Shown here piece by piece: positions 25,311 to 32,840 of a stretch of DNA of 64,000 nt. The DNA is from Bacillota bacterium. GTDB taxonomy: Bacteria > Bacillota > UBA4882 > UBA8346. Under the pieces are notes generated by a model. It was not told the origin of the DNA, ran no database searches, and worked only from the letters and a program-made list of their open reading frames with translations. The translations under genes were made by a program, and so were the position numbers. The DNA is taken from NCBI GenBank assembly GCA_023401925.1, contig JAEXDA010000051.1, forward strand, positions 1 to 64,000. Direction: 5' to 3'. Position 1 is the stretch's first letter. Each line of letters opens with the position of its first letter.

Positions 25311-27230
25311 AATCGAGTAGGAGGTAGATGATTAATTCATCTACCGACCTCTCACACCACCGTACGTACCGTTCGGTATACGGCGGTTCCTTAGTTTACA
25401 CGTACTTGTCGATAGTAATCAGAGAAAAATAAATAGCCAAGGTTATCCAATTTCTGGTTATTCAGAGAATAACTCAAGATAGGGCTATTGGAGATTCTCC
25501 AGTAGCCTTTTCTGGTGTTTGCAAATTGCCAGGCCTTATCCCCGTCTATTCCTAGACGCTTTAGTTCATGGAACCTTGTTTTGACTTTCTTCCATTGCTT
25601 CCAGTAAATCATTCGGATGCGCCGTCTTAACCATTCATCGATTGTTTCCATCAATTTCTTCATGTCCGCAATTTTAAAGTAATTTACCCACCCTACGATG
25701 TATCTTTTGATACGTTCGGTTCTGAGTTCGTTTCCCCATCCGTTGCTTCGAGATGTCAGCTCTTTCACCTTAGCTTTCATCTTGGCAATTGACTTTGGGT
25801 GGATGCGGATTCCGGTCACTCCTTTTACTTTGTAGAAGGTAAACCCAAGAAATTTGACTTTTCCAACGTAGTCTACTACTGTCTTGGTCCGATTTACTCT
25901 AAGAAATAATTTTCCCTCAATATAGGGTAAAATGTTTTCCAGTGTGCGATTGGCGCTCTTTCTGCTTTTACAGAAAATGACCATATCATCTGCGTATCGG
26001 ACGAATCGATGTCCTCGATTTTCCAACTCATGGTCAAGCTCATTCAACATGATATTACTGAGTAGTGGACTTAGAGGTCCCCCTTGCGGTACGCCGATTT
26101 CAGTTTCTTCGAAGGTATGCCTTACGACAACTCCAGCCCGTAGGTATTTATGAATCAGTGAGATTACACGCCCGTCTTTTATTGTCCGTGATAATACTTC
26201 TACCAGTTTACTTTGGTTGACTGTATCGAAATATTTCTCTAAATCCATATCCACCACATACATATAGCCTTCATCTATATTCTTTTGACATCTTCGGATG
26301 GCATCATGCGCACTGCGTCCTGGTCGGAATCCATAACTGTTATCCGAAAATTGCTTTTCGAATATTGGGGTTAATACCTGGGTTATTGCCTGTTGCACGA
26401 CTCGGTCTACCACTGTTGGGATTCCTAGGTTTCTTACTTTTCCCTTTTCTTCTTTGGGTATTTCTACCCTCCTTACGGGGTTCGGACGGTGTTTTCCGTC
26501 CTTGATTGCCTGAGTTAGCTGCTTGCCGTTTTCTTTGAGATATTGTTGAAGTTCATCAACTTTCATCCCATCAATCCCGCCTGCGCCTTTATTGGATTTT
26601 ACTTTTACGTATGCTTTATTCATGTTGTCACGGTCCAATATTTTCTCCAGCAACCGCTCCGTCGACAAGCCTGTGTCGGTGATGTTGTTTTCAGTTATCT
26701 TTGATGAGTCATACGCTTCCCCATATCTTCCCTGTTCCGCAGGTGTTTTCTGAGGATAGCCCTCTTTTCGAGATTGTCTGTATTTAGTTTCATCTTTAGT
26801 AACTTTCATTGACTTTCACCTCCTAAAGTTCGTCCTTCCTTCGTATTGTCGACTTTACGAAGTATTATGACTCTGCTGACCTCTCATGATAAATCTTGTT
26901 TCAACCGTGCTTCATACATTGTTTCCACACGTCCATGAGCCCTCCCCAGGTAAGAACGCAATCTTTCCTTCCATCTATCTGCCACATTTACACCGTAAGT
27001 TCCGGATAGTCTTTGGGCTTTGGTTTGTTTTGCAACCTTACCCTAACTTACATATGCCTTATGTGATTCCTGTTCGTCAGACCGGAAGTTTGCCGCCAGC
27101 TTCCTTCAGATTCCCCGTCACCGAGGACACCTGCGCGTCCTGTTGGACGCGAGCTCTTGGCTATGTGTTTGGCACTATCATCCCACACTCGGGACTTTCA
27201 CCCGTTAGATTGCGCCCATGCTGGGCGCAC
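25311..27230 (-). mobile_element. bacterial class C group II intron
   Basis: The 5' end on the minus strand is GTGCGCCCAGCATGGGCGCA followed by the GTGAAAGTCCCGAGTGTGGG region, typical of class C introns. The 3' part has a domain V hairpin (AACCGCCGTATACC with GGTACGTACGGTGG), then domain VI and the end CTACTCGATT near 25311. A maturase/RT gene lies inside. The 5' boundary sits directly after the sbp terminator hairpin and T-rich tail, the usual class C target. The 3' boundary is good to a few bases. The element looks intact. Confidence 0.93.
25391..26809 (-). CDS. ltrA: group II intron reverse transcriptase/maturase
   Basis: A 472-residue intron-encoded protein: RT domain about residues 60-330 with the YADD active site (VRYADDMVIF) and GVPQGGPLSPLLSNI, then the maturase domain (GIIM; RIKRYIVGWVNYFKIADMK). 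No HNH endonuclease domain, as expected for class C. It helps the intron splice and insert by target-primed reverse transcription. No frameshift or stop interrupts it, so activity is plausible. Confidence 0.95.
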   Translation of the reverse strand: MKVTKDETKYRQSRKEGYPQKTPAEQGRYGEAYDSSKITENNITDTGLSTERLLEKILDRDNMNKAYVKVKSNKGAGGIDGMKVDELQQYLKENGKQLTQAIKDGKHRPNPVRRVEIPKEEKGKVRNLGIPTVVDRVVQQAITQVLTPIFEKQFSDNSYGFRPGRSAHDAIRRCQKNIDEGYMYVVDMDLEKYFDTVNQSKLVEVLSRTIKDGRVISLIHKYLRAGVVVRHTFEETEIGVPQGGPLSPLLSNIMLNELDHELENRGHRFVRYADDMVIFCKSRKSANRTLENILPYIEGKLFLRVNRTKTVVDYVGKVKFLGFTFYKVKGVTGIRIHPKSIAKMKAKVKELTSRSNGWGNELRTERIKRYIVGWVNYFKIADMKKLMETIDEWLRRRIRMIYWKQWKKVKTRFHELKRLGIDGDKAWQFANTRKGYWRISNSPILSYSLNNQKLDNLGYLFFSDYYRQVRVN

Positions 27231-27269
27231 AAATATGGGGCTGTCTCATTTTGCTTCTGAGACAGCCCC
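27231..27269 (-). terminator. sbp terminator and group II intron target site
   Basis: A perfect 12-bp stem GGGGCTGTCTCA/TGAGACAGCCCC followed by ATATTT in minus-strand RNA, 28 bp downstream of the sbp stop. The intron 5' end begins with the very next base. The stem resembles the tips of the palindromic elements (GGCTGTCT/GGACAGCC). Confidence 0.9.
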
Positions 27270-27296
27270 CTTTAAAAAACATAATCTGACTTTTAA

Positions 27297-28310
27297 TTAT
27301 TGCGGTTGATAGATTTGATCGAAGGATCCACCGTCCTCAAAATGGGTTTTTTGAGCTTTTCGCCATCCACCAAAAGTATCGTCAATTGTAATCAGCTTAA
27401 TTTTCGGAAATAAATGAACATATTTATCGGCAACCGATTTTAGGCGTGGCCGGTAATAATTTTGGGCCGCGATTTCTTGTCCTTCCGCGCTATAAAGATA
27501 TTTAAGGTATGCTTCGGCAATTTTCCGGGTACCCTTTTTGGCGACCACCTTGTCAACAACCGCCACTGGAGGCTCGGCCAAAATACTCAATGAAGGCACA
27601 ACGATTTCGAATTTATCTTTTCCTAGTTCATTGATAGCTAAAAACGCTTCATTTTCCCAAGCCAGTAAAACATCACCAACTCCGCGTTGTACGAAGGTGG
27701 TGGTGGCACCCCGGGCTCCCGAATCAAGCACCGGAACATTTTTATATAGTTTCTTCACAAATTCCTTTGCTTTTTCTTGAGAATTTTGGTTATGTTTTAA
27801 AGCATATCCCCAAGCGGCCAGATAATTCCAACGGGCACCGCCGGAAGTTTTCGGGTTTGGTGTAATGACTGAAATTCCAGGTTTGACAAGATCGTCCCAA
27901 TCCCTAATGTTTTTGGGATTACCTTTCCTAACCAAAAACACAATCGTCGAGGTATAAGGAGTACTATTATCGGGCAACCGCTTTTGCCAATTGGTTGGCA
28001 GTAGTTTTGTATCGGCGATGGCGTCAATATCATAAGCAAGCGCCAATGTAACCACGTCCGCCTCTAAACCGTCAATTACCGTCCTGGCTTGTGCGCCGGA
28101 TCCGCCATGGGATTGTTTAATCGCTACGGTTTGACCTGTCTTGGCCTTCCAGTACCTTGCAAAGGCAGCATTATAATTTTGATACAATTCACGGGTGGGA
28201 TCATAAGAAACATTCAGTAAAGTAATTTCCCCTTCTGCTCCGGCAAAAGACACAACTCCAACCAATAAAACCAAAACGAACAACAATCCTAAAATTATTT
28301 TTTTCCTCAA
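27297..28310 (-). CDS. sbp: sulfate/thiosulfate-binding protein
   Basis: A 337-residue exported binding protein. Signal peptide residues 1 to about 25 end in SFAGAEG. SYDPTRELYQNYN and QSHGGSGAQ are sulfate-binding segments of the Sbp/CysP family. The start is a TTG at 28308-28310, 8 bases after GGGGG; upstream in-frame ATGs give a less typical signal peptide. It supplies CysTWA, encoded 11 kb away: the organosulfur operon and the intron lie between them. It has its own promoter with the shared sulfur box and its own terminator. Confidence 0.92.
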   Translation of the reverse strand: MRKKIILGLLFVLVLLVGVVSFAGAEGEITLLNVSYDPTRELYQNYNAAFARYWKAKTGQTVAIKQSHGGSGAQARTVIDGLEADVVTLALAYDIDAIADTKLLPTNWQKRLPDNSTPYTSTIVFLVRKGNPKNIRDWDDLVKPGISVITPNPKTSGGARWNYLAAWGYALKHNQNSQEKAKEFVKKLYKNVPVLDSGARGATTTFVQRGVGDVLLAWENEAFLAINELGKDKFEIVVPSLSILAEPPVAVVDKVVAKKGTRKIAEAYLKYLYSAEGQEIAAQNYYRPRLKSVADKYVHLFPKIKLITIDDTFGGWRKAQKTHFEDGGSFDQIYQPQ

Positions 28311-28408
28311 AACCAAAACCCCCTTCATTGTTTGTTTTATAATAAACATATCGGAATGCTATGAAATACAGAAATTTTTTTTTACCGCTTTACGCGGTAA
28401 AATTAAGT

Positions 28409-28464
28409 ATTCCTATAAACTTAATTATATTTTTTATACTACTAAATCATTCCTGGTTTGTCAA
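28409..28464 (-). promoter_or_regulatory. sigma-A promoter and candidate sulfur operator of sbp
   Basis: TTGACA (28459-28464), 17-bp spacer, TAGTAT (28436-28441) on the minus strand. Plus-strand ATTCCTA at 28409-28415 (AAGTATTCCTATAAACTTA) is the shared box. A further hairpin TTACCGC/GCGGTAA at 28383-28401 lies in the leader without a T tail. Confidence 0.72.
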
Positions 28465-28479
28465 TCATTTTTTTAAAAC

Positions 28480-29496
28480 TTACGATGTCAATGCCTTAGG
28501 CAAGGCGTTATCGAAAGGAAAAATTTGCAAAACTATCTTCACTGACGCTTGTTTGCACAAAGTTTTCATCTTCACCACTGCCACCTGTTCCAATTGAAAG
28601 TTCCGACTGGATATTGCTCCAAAATAATCCAAATCCCAAACTGGATTCCCGTTTCGGGAGAGCTTCGGCTCAATGTTACGTGGAAAAGAAAAATCAATCA
28701 AAAGCTTATTGGAAAGGAACGCTCGGTGTTCCTCTTTAATAAGCAAATGAGGTGCTGATGTGGCAGCGATGATAATATCATTGGCCTCTATCGCCTGGAG
28801 TAGATTCTCATAACCATAAACTACGGTCAAATCACCAACAAATTCCGCTGTTTTTTTCACTCTTTTTCTGGTGAGCATCGTTGTTTGTATTCCATTGTAA
28901 AGCAAAACTTGAATTGTTTTTTGAGCAATTTCACCATTCCCTAAAACTAAAGCCCGTTGCCCAGCCGGGTTGCCATAATAGTTTTTTAATTCCTTCATAA
29001 GCAATGTTGTAAGTGATGTGCTATGCTTACCGATTCCAGACTGTACCCGGATACGCCGGGCGAATTGTAATACCTTTTTAAACAGTATACTTAAGTTCGG
29101 CGCTGCTTTCCCCAGTTTTTCCGGTATTTCATAAGCGCCCGCAACCTGCCCCAAAATCTTCGTTTCGCCGATAATCATCGAATGGAACCCCGTAGCGAGT
29201 TCCAACAGATGCAATACGACTTCATGTCCACAATAGTGATAAAAAAATTCCCGTTTCACGGATTGTTGATCGTAAAAACCCTTTATGAGCTCCCAACAAA
29301 AAGAAACCGACCGGTTGGTATAAAAATAAAACTCCGTCCGGTTACAGGTTGAAAGGATGACAGTTTCAGCCGGAAATATATCTTGCCGGTATATTTCAGT
29401 AAGTTGATGAAGAGTCAGATGAAACAATTTACGATATTCAACAGGCGCGGAACGAAAGTCAATCCCAATCACCTGTAAATTTTCACTATCAGCCAT
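28480..29496 (-). CDS. hemA: glutamyl-tRNA reductase-family protein (HemA paralogue)
   Basis: About 338 residues of the HemA family: catalytic Cys in ILSTCNRTEFYF, His/Gly region GFHSMIIGETKILGQV, and an NADPH domain (ALVLGNGEIAQKTIQVLL). It is shorter than the usual 400-450 residues because the C-terminal dimerisation helix is reduced. The ATG at 29494-29496 behind GGAGGTG gives the typical N-terminus; an ATG 15 codons earlier is possible. Directly downstream of cysK, it probably supplies 5-aminolevulinate for the siroheme of sulfite reductase; this reason is inferred. Confidence 0.82.
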   Translation of the reverse strand: MADSENLQVIGIDFRSAPVEYRKLFHLTLHQLTEIYRQDIFPAETVILSTCNRTEFYFYTNRSVSFCWELIKGFYDQQSVKREFFYHYCGHEVVLHLLELATGFHSMIIGETKILGQVAGAYEIPEKLGKAAPNLSILFKKVLQFARRIRVQSGIGKHSTSLTTLLMKELKNYYGNPAGQRALVLGNGEIAQKTIQVLLYNGIQTTMLTRKRVKKTAEFVGDLTVVYGYENLLQAIEANDIIIAATSAPHLLIKEEHRAFLSNKLLIDFSFPRNIEPKLSRNGNPVWDLDYFGAISSRNFQLEQVAVVKMKTLCKQASVKIVLQIFPFDNALPKALTS

Positions 29497-29565
29497 CCCG
29501 GATACACCTCCCTCCACTCCTATCTGCTTCCTTTCAGACATTAATCCTCCAAGTTGATTCTCATT

Positions 29566-30495
29566 TTATTGAAACAGTGGGGTCGACAAGTATCGCTCAC
29601 CCGTATCCGGCAATATCACCACAATTGACTTGCCTTTATTTTCCGGCCTCTTGGCTACTTCTTTTGCAGCAAAGGTCGCAGCACCCGATGATATTCCCAC
29701 CAACAAGCCTTCCAATTTCGCTAGTTTTCGGGAGGTCTCAAAAGCTTCATCATTTTTTACTTTAAAAATTTCATCGATAATGGAACGGTTTAAAACTTCC
29801 GGAATAATATTGGCTCCTATCCCCTGAATCATATGAGGTCCGGACCGGCCCTCCGAAAGCAACGGAGAATCATACGGTTCAACTGCAATGATTTTCACTG
29901 CCGGATTCTTTTGTTTTAAGACTTCTCCAACACCGGTAATGGTCCCGCCGGTTCCAACACAGCTGACAAAAATGTCAACCTTGCCGTCGGTATCCCTCCA
30001 TATTTCTTCGGCAGTAGTACGACGGTGGATTTCGGGATTAGCCGGATTTTCAAATTGTTGGGGAATAAAAGAATGAGGTATGGTTTCCGCCAACTCCTTG
30101 GCTTTTTGAATGGCCCCTTTCATCCCGCCTGGTCCAGGTGTTAATACGATTTCCGCACCGAAGGCATTTAATAATTTACGCCGTTCCAAGCTCATGGTCT
30201 CGGGCATGGTCAATATCAACCGATACCCCTTGGCGGCGGCTGTTACCGCTAACCCAATACCCGTATTGCCACTAGTAGGTTCGATAATAACCGAATCCTT
30301 CCGGAGAATCCCCCGTTCTTCAGCATCCTGTATCATCCCATAACCGATTCGGTCTTTGACACTACCGGCCGGATTGAAATATTCCAGTTTGACGATGATT
30401 TTAGCGTGTAAATCGTTGATTTTATCATATCTTGTGAGTTCCAACAGGGGGGTATTGCCAATTAAATCCGTCAGACATTTTACAATTTTGGACAT
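29566..30495 (-). CDS. cysK: cysteine synthase (O-acetylserine sulfhydrylase)
   Basis: A 309-residue PLP enzyme: PLP lysine in NPAGSVKDRIG, substrate loop EPTSGNTGIGLA, phosphate loop VGTGGTITG, and C-terminal VGISSGAATFAA. It makes cysteine from O-acetylserine and sulfide. It starts from a clear promoter 56 bp upstream and is followed by the hemA paralogue. With metY it gives the cell a separate free-sulfide route. Confidence 0.94.
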   Translation of the reverse strand: MSKIVKCLTDLIGNTPLLELTRYDKINDLHAKIIVKLEYFNPAGSVKDRIGYGMIQDAEERGILRKDSVIIEPTSGNTGIGLAVTAAAKGYRLILTMPETMSLERRKLLNAFGAEIVLTPGPGGMKGAIQKAKELAETIPHSFIPQQFENPANPEIHRRTTAEEIWRDTDGKVDIFVSCVGTGGTITGVGEVLKQKNPAVKIIAVEPYDSPLLSEGRSGPHMIQGIGANIIPEVLNRSIIDEIFKVKNDEAFETSRKLAKLEGLLVGISSGAATFAAKEVAKRPENKGKSIVVILPDTGERYLSTPLFQ

Positions 30496-30550
30496 TTAGA
30501 TTTCACCATTTCTTATCATTACTATTCATATTGATTTAGTATTGATTCTA

Positions 30551-30579
30551 ATCATAGTATTTTAACGATAGTTTGTCAA
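30551..30579 (-). promoter_or_regulatory. sigma-A promoter of cysK
   Basis: TTGACA (30574-30579), 17-bp spacer, TATGAT (30551-30556) on the minus strand, 56 bp upstream of the start codon. The ATTCCTA box of the other sulfur promoters is not clearly present; ATTGATTCTAATCATAG just downstream is only a weak relative. Confidence 0.75.
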
Positions 30580-30662
30580 TCCATAAGATATAAAATCAAT
30601 ATCTCAACTTTTACACCTTGAAAACCAAGAAACTTGGTAGATAGAAGTTCTCTTGGATATTT

Positions 30663-32588
30663 TCATAAAGGGAATAAATCACGGAGGATTTTCTTACCAT
30701 TGCTTAGCGACGATCGTTTCCAAACCCCCCTGCCATTCGTTCCCGCAAAGATATTTCGTGCACGCTCATTACCGCCTATGACAAAAGAATAGACATCAAT
30801 ATTGGTTAATCCTGTATTAGTCGCGCTCCAGCTTATGCCATTATCAGTGGAAATAAAAACCCCGCCGCCATAGGTTCCGGCAAAAATTGTTGATCCACTC
30901 ATAGCGAGGGAATTGATTGCTGTGTTTGTCAGACCTGAATTAACCGGACTCCAGCTTGCGCCATTGTTGCTAGAAACAAAAACACCGTCGCCAGGCGTTG
31001 CGGCAAAGATACTTTTCTTCTCCACAACAAGTGAGAATACTTGAGTGTTGGTCAATCCTGAATTAACTGCGCTCCAGCTTGTTCCGTTGTTGGTGGAAAT
31101 AAAAACACCGCCACCAAAAGTTCCGGCAAAAATATTTTTACCGCTCACGACAAGAGAACCGATATTAAAGTTTGTCAGGCCTGAATTAACCGGGATCCAG
31201 CTTGTGCCGTTATTCACAGAACGGAAAATACCTCCCCCGAAAGTTCCGGCAAAGATATCCTTTCCGTGGATAACCAGGGAGTAAACATAGTGGTTTGTCA
31301 AACCTGAGTTGACCTTTCTCCAGCTTGTGCCATTGTCGCTGGAAAGAAAAATCCCTCCACCATTCGTTCCGGCGAAGACATTTCTCGTACGCGCATCGCC
31401 AGTGACGGCAAGTGAGTATACATAAGGGTTAGTCAAACCCGAGTTAATCTCTTTCCAAGCCTTACCGCTATTGTCGGAAAGAAATATGCCTGCACCATTG
31501 GTTCCGGCAAAAATGTATGTACCGTTGCTAGCAAGAGATCCGACATAAGTATTCATCAATCCGGAATTGACATTCCTCCAGCTCGTACCATTATTGGTGG
31601 AAAGAAAAACACCACCGCCATTGGTTCCGGCGAAAATATTTCGCCCACGCATGCCGCCACTGACGGCAAGTGAGTAGACATAAGTATTGGTCAGACCCGA
31701 ATTGACCTTCCTCCAGCTTATACCATTGTTGGTGGAAAGAAAAACGCCACCCCCGGTTCCGGCAAAGATATTTCGCCCACGGGCGCTACCATTGACGGCA
31801 AGTGAGTATACATGTTTGTCTGTCAAACCAGAGTCAACCGCATTCCAGCTTTTACCATTGTTGACCGAAAGAAAAACGCCGCCGCCATAAGTTCCGGCAA
31901 AGATTGCTGTTCCATTCATGACCAGGGAATTGATTACTGTGCTCGTCAGACCTGCGTTAACCGGATTCCAGCTTTTCCCTTTGTCGGTGGAAAGAAAAAT
32001 GCCGCAGTCCTCAGTTCCGGCAAAAATATTTTCCCCACGGGCGTCGCCGTTTAAAGCCATTGAATTAACATGAATGGATGCCAAACCTAGATTGAATGTA
32101 CTCCAATTTGCGCCATGGTTGGTAATAAGAAAAACCCCGTTGCTGGTTCCGGCGAAGATATCGGGCTGGTGGGCGCTGCCAATTACGGCAAGGGAATAAA
32201 CAAACGTATTGGTCAACGATGCATCAATCAACTTCCAACTTGCGCCATGGTTGGTGGAGATAAAAACGCCACTACTGGTTCCGGCAAAGATATTTCGCGC
32301 ACGCGCGCTACCGCTGATAGCAAGAGAATAGACATTTTTGCTTGTCAAACCCGAATTGACCTCATTCCAGCTTGCACCATTGTCGGTGGAAAGAAAAATC
32401 CCACTGCCTTCGGTTCCGGCAAAAATATTCTTTCCCTCGACTGCAAAGCAATGGATGTAGCCTCCATAGGGGCCATTGGTTTGTACCCATTGTGCAGATA
32501 GTGCTTTTTTAGAAATAAAAAATAAAGATGCGAAAGACGCGAGCAATAAAAAAGACACCAACAATAAAGAGCGATTAGCCTTTTTCAT
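30663..32588 (-). CDS. secreted BNR/sortilin-type beta-propeller repeat protein
   Basis: A 641-residue protein with a signal peptide (residues 1 to about 32, KKANRSLLLVSFLLLASFA). It has 14 repeats of about 42-44 residues with the pattern (N/D)IFAGTxGGGVFxSTNNGxSW then VNSGLTNxxVYSLAVxG. These are BNR/Asp-box-like blades as in sortilin, sialidase and Ycf48-type propellers; 14 blades could make two seven-bladed propellers. No catalytic sialidase residues are evident. Strong similarity between repeats suggests recent expansion. It follows the secreted xylanase gene, so a role outside the cell in binding or protein handling is plausible. A weak hairpin at 30619-30638 may terminate it. Confidence 0.82.
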   Translation of the reverse strand: MKKANRSLLLVSFLLLASFASLFFISKKALSAQWVQTNGPYGGYIHCFAVEGKNIFAGTEGSGIFLSTDNGASWNEVNSGLTSKNVYSLAISGSARARNIFAGTSSGVFISTNHGASWKLIDASLTNTFVYSLAVIGSAHQPDIFAGTSNGVFLITNHGANWSTFNLGLASIHVNSMALNGDARGENIFAGTEDCGIFLSTDKGKSWNPVNAGLTSTVINSLVMNGTAIFAGTYGGGVFLSVNNGKSWNAVDSGLTDKHVYSLAVNGSARGRNIFAGTGGGVFLSTNNGISWRKVNSGLTNTYVYSLAVSGGMRGRNIFAGTNGGGVFLSTNNGTSWRNVNSGLMNTYVGSLASNGTYIFAGTNGAGIFLSDNSGKAWKEINSGLTNPYVYSLAVTGDARTRNVFAGTNGGGIFLSSDNGTSWRKVNSGLTNHYVYSLVIHGKDIFAGTFGGGIFRSVNNGTSWIPVNSGLTNFNIGSLVVSGKNIFAGTFGGGVFISTNNGTSWSAVNSGLTNTQVFSLVVEKKSIFAATPGDGVFVSSNNGASWSPVNSGLTNTAINSLAMSGSTIFAGTYGGGVFISTDNGISWSATNTGLTNIDVYSFVIGGNERARNIFAGTNGRGVWKRSSLSNGKKILRDLFPL

Positions 32589-32699
32589 GTTTTTTCCTCC
32601 TTGTTTCCAGCGTTTATGGGAATTTTTTGAATTTCGGGATTACCTATCCAAGATTGTCGCTAAACCAAATTCCTGCCGGCTTCGCTAGGCGTCCGATTT

Positions 32700-32820
32700 C
32701 AAAAAGATCTGTTGCAAAATAATTTAAAAAAGATCAGATATACAATATATTGATCTGATTTACGATTTCCTGCCAATACATTGTATATCTCGATCAATTA
32801 AAACTCTTTTCCAATAAAAC
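32700..32820. repeat. palindromic MITE-like element, copy C
   Basis: AGATATACAATATATTG and CAATACATTGTATATCT form an inverted pair around the ATCTGATTTACGATTTCC spacer, followed by CTCGATCAATTAAAACTCTT, matching copy A (CTTGATCGTTAAAATTTACTT). It lies between the xylanase and propeller genes. Confidence 0.5.
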
Positions 32821-32840
32821 CGTTTAATCCCGCCCTAGTT

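Noticed and set aside
26886..27260. Plus-strand 124-codon ORF
   Set aside because: It is antisense to the structured 5' region of the group II intron (domain I). The conserved RNA explains the open frame, and such ORFs are common false annotations.
31045..32054. Several plus-strand ORFs with repeated sequence
   Set aside because: They are antisense shadows of the BNR repeat gene, created by its repetitive DNA.
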